Shown in pieces: positions 60,228-64,000 of a stretch of 64,000 bases of DNA; within the stretch, counting starts at the first letter, position 1, and every line of letters starts with the position of its first letter. Source of the stretch: Cyclobacterium plantarum. Lineage in GTDB: Bacteria; Bacteroidota; Bacteroidia; Cytophagales; Cyclobacteriaceae. The DNA lies in assembly GCF_011290685.1 (NCBI RefSeq), contig NZ_JAANYN010000001.1, positions 603,325 through 667,324 of the forward strand. Reading direction: 5' to 3'. The translations under genes were made by a program, and so were the position numbers. Under the pieces are notes generated by a model, which was not told the origin of the DNA, ran no database searches, and was given only the letters and a program-made list of their open reading frames with translations.

Positions 60228-61808
60228 TTATTTTCTGATTTCCAGTTTTTGTCCCACCGAAAGTAGGTTGTCAGGACCGATTTTATTCCAGTCTTTTAGT
60301 TCATCGACCGTTACATCATATTTTTTAGAAATGGCATAGAGGGTATCACCGGGTAAAACCTGATGAAACACCGCGCTTATCTCTTTTTCCCGCTCTCCCC
60401 TTTCGGGTACGACGATGTTCTTGTTGTCAGGTTCGTCAGGGGCAATGACCTGCTGTTTTTCAATCCTGGATTTTGCGACTTGTTGTTGGGGCTTGGCAGG
60501 GATCAGTTTTACCCGCGATATGGTTTCATTTCTTTTATAGTATTTTCTAAGCCGCAACACCATGCCAGGAAGCAGTTGCTTGTCTTTATAAATGCGGTTT
60601 TTGGCCATCAGGGAATGCAGTCGGATACCATAAAGTTGAGCAATCCCCCAAAGCGTTTCACCGGGTTGTACCACATGTTCGGCTGCCTCAGCCTTGCTTT
60701 TTTTTCTTTTGGTGTAATAATATTTCCCGCTCTGTACCGGGTCAGCAGGTTTGAGGTCATTTGACCGCCTCAACTTCCTTTCACTAATGCCAGCTTGTTT
60801 GGCCAATTGGCTGAGGTTGCTACCTGAAGCCAATATCCCCTTGATCCCATTTATCCGTATCTGACCGGCCTGGCCGGCCTTATTGATGTTTCCTGTTACC
60901 TGAGGGTATCCCCGGGCATTTTTTTTCATGGGAGAAAGTCCTTCGTCCGTGGCTATGGGCGGATTACTGGCCAAAACAGGTCTTTCAGGGACGATTCCGT
61001 TGAGAACGTAAGTGACTACATAGGTCCGGTCTCCGGGTATCTTTCCCTTTGTTGTCCATTTGTTATACTCTTTTAGATGGCTTTCACTTACCCTAAGGGT
61101 TTTTGCTATCGCCTTCAGGTCTGTGGGGCCTCTTACGGGGTATTCGTGTAAGTATCCTCCGTCACTTACCATTTGGTTCAGTTGTTTTTCGTAAGCTATT
61201 TTATGCGCCAGAAATTTTTTCAGGTACCAGTAGGTGGACCGGTCAATGTCCATTGTCTGCTGCCCCCGGTACCTGTCATTATAGTAGCTTCTGGCACCCC
61301 CCAGGCCCATTTGGTAGGAAACCAGGGTAATGGCCCAGTTGTCGAGGTAGCTTTGGTGCTTTTTGAGGTAGGCGGCGGCACCTCTGCTAGAGGCTACTAT
61401 GCTTTTTCTTTCATCAATCTCCTGGTCTACCCGCAGCATTACTTCTTCGGCTGTCGCTTTTTTAAATTGCCAGAAACCCACGGCATTTGATGTGGAAACG
61501 GCATCTGAAATCAGGCTGCTTTCCTGAATGACCAGATATTTAAAATCTTCGGGGACTCCTTCTTCTCGCAATACCCGTTCTACTACTGGAAGAAATAGAT
61601 TGATCCTGTCCAATTTTACCTGGAAATGGGAAAGGCTCCTGTACTGGGCATCTACATCTTCCTGTATTTCCTTTTGGGCAGCAGCATTGAGCCGCAAGGT
61701 CATGCCTGCAAAATAAATGGTTTTGGGCACCTGAGGTACAACCTGACCTTGCAAAGCAGACCAGTCAAAAAATAAAATGATTAAACAACTAATGAATATC
61801 CTCATCAT
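60228..61808 (-). CDS. Lytic transglycosylase with C-terminal LysM domains (MltD-like)
   Basis: Exported cell-wall enzyme of 526 aa that cleaves the glycan strand to anhydromuropeptides. A signal peptide covers residues 1-21. The SLT domain carries the catalytic Glu96 in YLVIQESSLISDAVS, then NAVGFWQFKKATAEEV and SYQMGLGGARSYY. Two LysM repeats are clear: HVVQPGETLWGIAQLYGI (about residue 385) and HQVLPGDTLYAISKKYDV (about residue 480). A degenerate one may lie at residues 325-365. LysM domains bind peptidoglycan and hold the enzyme on its substrate. The O-methyltransferase ends six bases upstream, suggesting a common transcript. Confidence 0.92.
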   Translation of the reverse strand: MMRIFISCLIILFFDWSALQGQVVPQVPKTIYFAGMTLRLNAAAQKEIQEDVDAQYRSLSHFQVKLDRINLFLPVVERVLREEGVPEDFKYLVIQESSLISDAVSTSNAVGFWQFKKATAEEVMLRVDQEIDERKSIVASSRGAAAYLKKHQSYLDNWAITLVSYQMGLGGARSYYNDRYRGQQTMDIDRSTYWYLKKFLAHKIAYEKQLNQMVSDGGYLHEYPVRGPTDLKAIAKTLRVSESHLKEYNKWTTKGKIPGDRTYVVTYVLNGIVPERPVLASNPPIATDEGLSPMKKNARGYPQVTGNINKAGQAGQIRINGIKGILASGSNLSQLAKQAGISERKLRRSNDLKPADPVQSGKYYYTKRKKSKAEAAEHVVQPGETLWGIAQLYGIRLHSLMAKNRIYKDKQLLPGMVLRLRKYYKRNETISRVKLIPAKPQQQVAKSRIEKQQVIAPDEPDNKNIVVPERGEREKEISAVFHQVLPGDTLYAISKKYDVTVDELKDWNKIGPDNLLSVGQKLEIRK

Positions 61809-61814
61809 TTTTGC

Positions 61815-62456
61815 TTATAGCTTTCTTGCCAACATGATACCATCTCTGATAGGCAAAACGACATTTTCCACCCTTGGATCTTCCTGAACTCGCTTGTTAA
61901 AAGCCAGAATAGCAGCCGTATCTCTGTCCAGTTTTTTACGATTTTGAGCCAAAACTTTTCCCGACCAAAGGATGTTGTCCGCCAAAATCAATCCGCCAGG
62001 CTCCATATCCTGAACGACAAGATCGTAATAATTGACATAATTTCTTTTATCTGCGTCAATAAAAACAAAATCAAAGGCCTGGTCCATTTCTGGTATCAAT
62101 TCCAGGGCATTGCCAATACGGTAATCTATTTTAGAAGCCATGCCTGATCTGGAAAAAAAATCCCTGACCATGGTTTCCAGTTCTTCATTGATATCCATGG
62201 TGACAATTTTACCTTCTTTCCCAAGCCCCCGGCCCATGCAAATGGTAGCATAACCGGTAAAAGTGCCTATCTCCAAAACCCGTTTTGCGCCGCTCAACTT
62301 TACCAGCATTTCAAGCAGTTTACCCTGCAGTGGGCCTGAAAGCATGCGGGGTTTTAGCACTTTCAGGTGTGTTTGCCGGCTGATATGTCCGAGCAAATCA
62401 TCTTCCTGGGCGCTGTGTTGCAAGCAGTATGTAAATAAATCTTCATTGATCATCAT
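61815..62456 (-). CDS. O-methyltransferase (catechol OMT-like, family 3)
   Basis: SAM-dependent cytoplasmic methyltransferase of 213 aa. The SAM loop is VLEIGTFTGYATICMGRGL, then TMDINEELETM and the metal-binding region FVFIDADKRNYVNYYDLV, which with GLILADNILWSGKV provides the Asp/Asn ligands for a divalent cation. Typical substrates in this family are catechol-type phenols; the natural bacterial substrate is unclear. It overlaps the M16 protease gene by four bases (ATGA). Confidence 0.9.
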   Translation of the reverse strand: MMINEDLFTYCLQHSAQEDDLLGHISRQTHLKVLKPRMLSGPLQGKLLEMLVKLSGAKRVLEIGTFTGYATICMGRGLGKEGKIVTMDINEELETMVRDFFSRSGMASKIDYRIGNALELIPEMDQAFDFVFIDADKRNYVNYYDLVVQDMEPGGLILADNILWSGKVLAQNRKKLDRDTAAILAFNKRVQEDPRVENVVLPIRDGIMLARKL

Positions 62457-63685
62457 GCTTTGGGTAAATAAGTGAGAAAACTGAATTTTTCATCATCATA
62501 CACCTCGTTGGCAAGTTCTTGCAAATCTTCTGCCGTACAGGAACGTATTTTGGAAAAAATATCTTCCAAAGATTCGATTCCGCCCTTATCCAACAGGCTT
62601 TTGCCATATACCAGCATCAAACCGGAATAGTTTTCCTCAGCCATGGCCATTTGGCCTATGGTTTGTTCCTTTCCCATGTGCAGCTGCATGGTCCCCAATT
62701 TTTTATCCCGGATTTTCTTGATTTCCCTGAGTACGATTCTCCTGGCCTTTGCGGCAGTTTTTTCTTCTGTTCCGTAATATATCCCAATAAATCCCGTATC
62801 GGTAAAGGGCTGGTAAATGGATTCAATACTATAGGCCAGGCCATGTTTTTCCCTCAGGGCCATATTCAACCTCGAATTCATGCTCGGCCCGCCCAGGATA
62901 TTGTTTAGCAAAAATAATTTAATGCGTCTTTCATCAGTTAAGGATGGGGCAGGTTTGCCCAGGGCGCAGTGCACCTGGGTAATTTCTTTATAAAGGATAT
63001 TGGTTTTTGGCTGGTAGGCGTTGGTGGATTTTCTTTCTGTAAAACTTTGCTTTGCCGGGATGTTTTCCAGCAAAGGCTCCAGTCTATTCAGGACTTTTTT
63101 GAAGCTGATGTTTCCTACTACAGAACATACGATCCTGGAAGTAGACATGTGCTTTTCCACAAAGGCTTTAAAATCCTCCTGACAAAAATTTCCGACGCTT
63201 TCCTCCGTTCCCAGAATATTGTACCCAAGCGAATGATCAGGGAACAATAGTGTGTCGAATTCATCTTGCAGGGAATCCTCAGGCGAATCCCTGTACATGG
63301 CCATTTCCTCCAGGATAACCTGCCTTTCCTTGTCTATTTGTTTTGGTGGGAAGGTACTGTGAAAAGTAATGTCACAAAGCAGGTCGGCGGCTTTGTCCCA
63401 ATGCTGCTGAAGTACGGTGGCGTAAAAACAGATTTTTTCTTTGGTGGTATACGCATTTAACTCGCCTCCCACTGAATCCAGGCGGTTGATGATGTGGAAG
63501 GCTTTTCTCTTTTGGGTGCCTTTAAAGGCCATGTGTTCCCAGAAATGGGCCAGTCCCTGCTGCTCATGGGTTTCATCCCTGCTGCCTATATCCAGTACAA
63601 ACCCACAGTGTACCAACCTGGTGCTGGTAACTTCCTGATGAACAATCCTGATTCCGTTTGCTAATTCCTTGATCTGATATGGCAT
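62453..63685 (-). CDS. M16-family zinc protease
   Basis: Insulinase/mitochondrial-processing-peptidase-type protease, 410 aa from the ATG at 63685, which gives the usual start YQIKELANGIRIV; an ATG at 63718 would add 11 residues. The inverted zinc motif is HFWEH (His47, Glu50, His51) and the third ligand Glu is expected in RQVILEEMAMY. The glycine-rich GGPSMNSRLNMALREKHGLAYSI closes the second half. There is no signal peptide, so it appears cytoplasmic. It is the first gene of the M16 / OMT / transglycosylase string and is preceded by a good -7 element. Confidence 0.92.
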   Translation of the reverse strand: MPYQIKELANGIRIVHQEVTSTRLVHCGFVLDIGSRDETHEQQGLAHFWEHMAFKGTQKRKAFHIINRLDSVGGELNAYTTKEKICFYATVLQQHWDKAADLLCDITFHSTFPPKQIDKERQVILEEMAMYRDSPEDSLQDEFDTLLFPDHSLGYNILGTEESVGNFCQEDFKAFVEKHMSTSRIVCSVVGNISFKKVLNRLEPLLENIPAKQSFTERKSTNAYQPKTNILYKEITQVHCALGKPAPSLTDERRIKLFLLNNILGGPSMNSRLNMALREKHGLAYSIESIYQPFTDTGFIGIYYGTEEKTAAKARRIVLREIKKIRDKKLGTMQLHMGKEQTIGQMAMAEENYSGLMLVYGKSLLDKGGIESLEDIFSKIRSCTAEDLQELANEVYDDEKFSFLTYLPKA

Positions 63686-63703
63686 GCCTTGCTTTTCAAA
63701 ACA

Positions 63704-63711
63704 CAAAAATA
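63704..63711 (-). promoter_or_regulatory. Predicted -7 element (TATTTTTG) for the M16 protease operon
   Basis: An exact TAnnTTTG match on the minus strand, 19 bases before the preferred ATG at 63685. The match supports that start over the one at 63718, which would lie upstream of the promoter. No clear TTG is seen at the -33 position. Confidence 0.45.
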
Positions 63712-63844
63712 ACAGCAAAAATTGGGAAAGAAACCGGTAGACCGAAAAAAGGGATTCCTCCTGCGATTTGATACGCTGCCAATAGTGAAGCTTAAACAGT
63801 AAATCCCCACTTGTTAACCCGATTCAACCAAATTACATCTAAAA

Positions 63845-64000
63845 TTATCTAATGATTAATTTCAACCGTTGGATCATATTTCCATAGTGGATTTCCAAAA
63901 TCACCAACCCATTTGGTAAATTTTTCATTTTCTCTTTCAGGTCTATGGCGTTATTGTTCCATTCAATTTCCGTTGTAGTAGTCATGGCGGCAGAAATCAA
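63845..64000 (-). CDS. C-terminal end of a T9SS type A sorting-domain protein (truncated by window edge)
   Basis: The last 51 codons of a minus-strand gene that continues beyond 64000. The translated tail has EIEWNNNAIDLKEKMKNLP, then NGLVILEIHYGNMIQRLKLIIR and the stop. Type A T9SS C-terminal domains have just this sequence of elements: a strand, L..LP.GLYxLxI, and a final K-L-I-I-R. The protein is therefore probably exported across the outer membrane by the type IX system and attached to the surface or released. Its catalytic or binding part lies outside the window. The next 160 bases to the M16 start hold no gene I can see. Confidence 0.8.
   Translation of the reverse strand: MISAAMTTTTEIEWNNNAIDLKEKMKNLPNGLVILEIHYGNMIQRLKLIIR

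Noticed and set aside
1-64000. CRISPR arrays, tRNA or rRNA genes, insertion sequences, attachment sites
   Set aside because: I saw no regularly spaced direct repeats, no cloverleaf or rRNA sequence, no transposase or integrase, and no flanking terminal repeats. Subtle tRNA genes could be missed by eye; tRNAscan would settle it.

Overview
The window looks like chromosomal DNA of a Bacteroidota bacterium, most likely Cytophagales and probably the Cyclobacteriaceae/Algoriphagus-Echinicola neighbourhood. This is inferred from family content, not from a database search. The pointers are an IPExxxVDY-family protein beside pyruvate kinase, a rnc-fabF-acpP cluster, a DUF5687 ABC permease, DUF3078 and PorV-like outer-membrane proteins, a type IX secretion (T9SS) sorting domain at the right edge, TlpA-like lipoproteins with DUF4369, an Lgt carrying a large insertion, a near absence of Shine-Dalgarno sites, and several TAnnTTTG promoter elements just upstream of start codons. 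I see no rRNA, tRNA, CRISPR array, insertion sequence, prophage or integrase. It reads as a dense core genome segment with a few lineage-specific islands.

Layout. 1-5.8 kb (+): a TlpA-like thioredoxin lipoprotein, an AT-rich gap, then a tight four-gene operon of exported proteins of unknown role ending in an 816-aa leucine-rich-repeat protein. 5.8-9.7 kb (-): dps, then a pcm / thioesterase / HolD-like / DUF3817 / kinase-fold operon. 9.8-15 kb: ribE against pap2-hemF, a TamA-like Omp85 protein and a divergent TrmH-family methyltransferase. 15.3-19.5 kb (+): RND efflux adaptor and pump. 19.5-25 kb (-): a metallophosphoesterase, then the ATP-grasp / alpha-E / Anbu / transglutaminase operon. 25-32.3 kb: oligopeptidase B, mscL (+), an HhH-domain outer-membrane barrel with a PorV-like partner, and a second Omp85 protein. 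32.3-36 kb: yidD (+), lgt, nadE. 35.6-40 kb: rnc-fabF-acpP (-) divergent from IPExxxVDY-pyk (+). 40-46 kb: an RqcH-like NFACT protein, an MBL hydrolase, two response regulators, miaA (+), a LemA-like protein and pfkA. 46-54 kb: typA, a lipoprotein, a GH31 glycosidase facing a DUF3748 protein, and a SorA/SorB sulfite dehydrogenase pair. 54-64 kb: an ABC exporter pair, a tandem GNAT, dnaX with an A10 frameshift site, a DUF3078 protein, a LysM lytic transglycosylase, an O-methyltransferase, an M16 protease and the tail of a T9SS cargo protein.

The most interesting signals are: (i) the 1446-5795 operon, in which at least two and perhaps all four exported proteins share one N-terminal module and the last carries three tandem [WW motif + LRR + cap] units; (ii) dnaX, whose continuous tau reading needs a -1 shift at ten adenines, three bases before a stop codon; (iii) the Anbu proteasome-ancestor operon; (iv) a periplasmic HhH domain fused to an outer-membrane barrel, overlapping a PorV-like gene; (v) an unrecognised kinase-fold gene and a HolD-like gene in the pcm operon; and (vi) the tamA-like/trmH divergent pair, whose predicted promoters lie inside each other's first codons.
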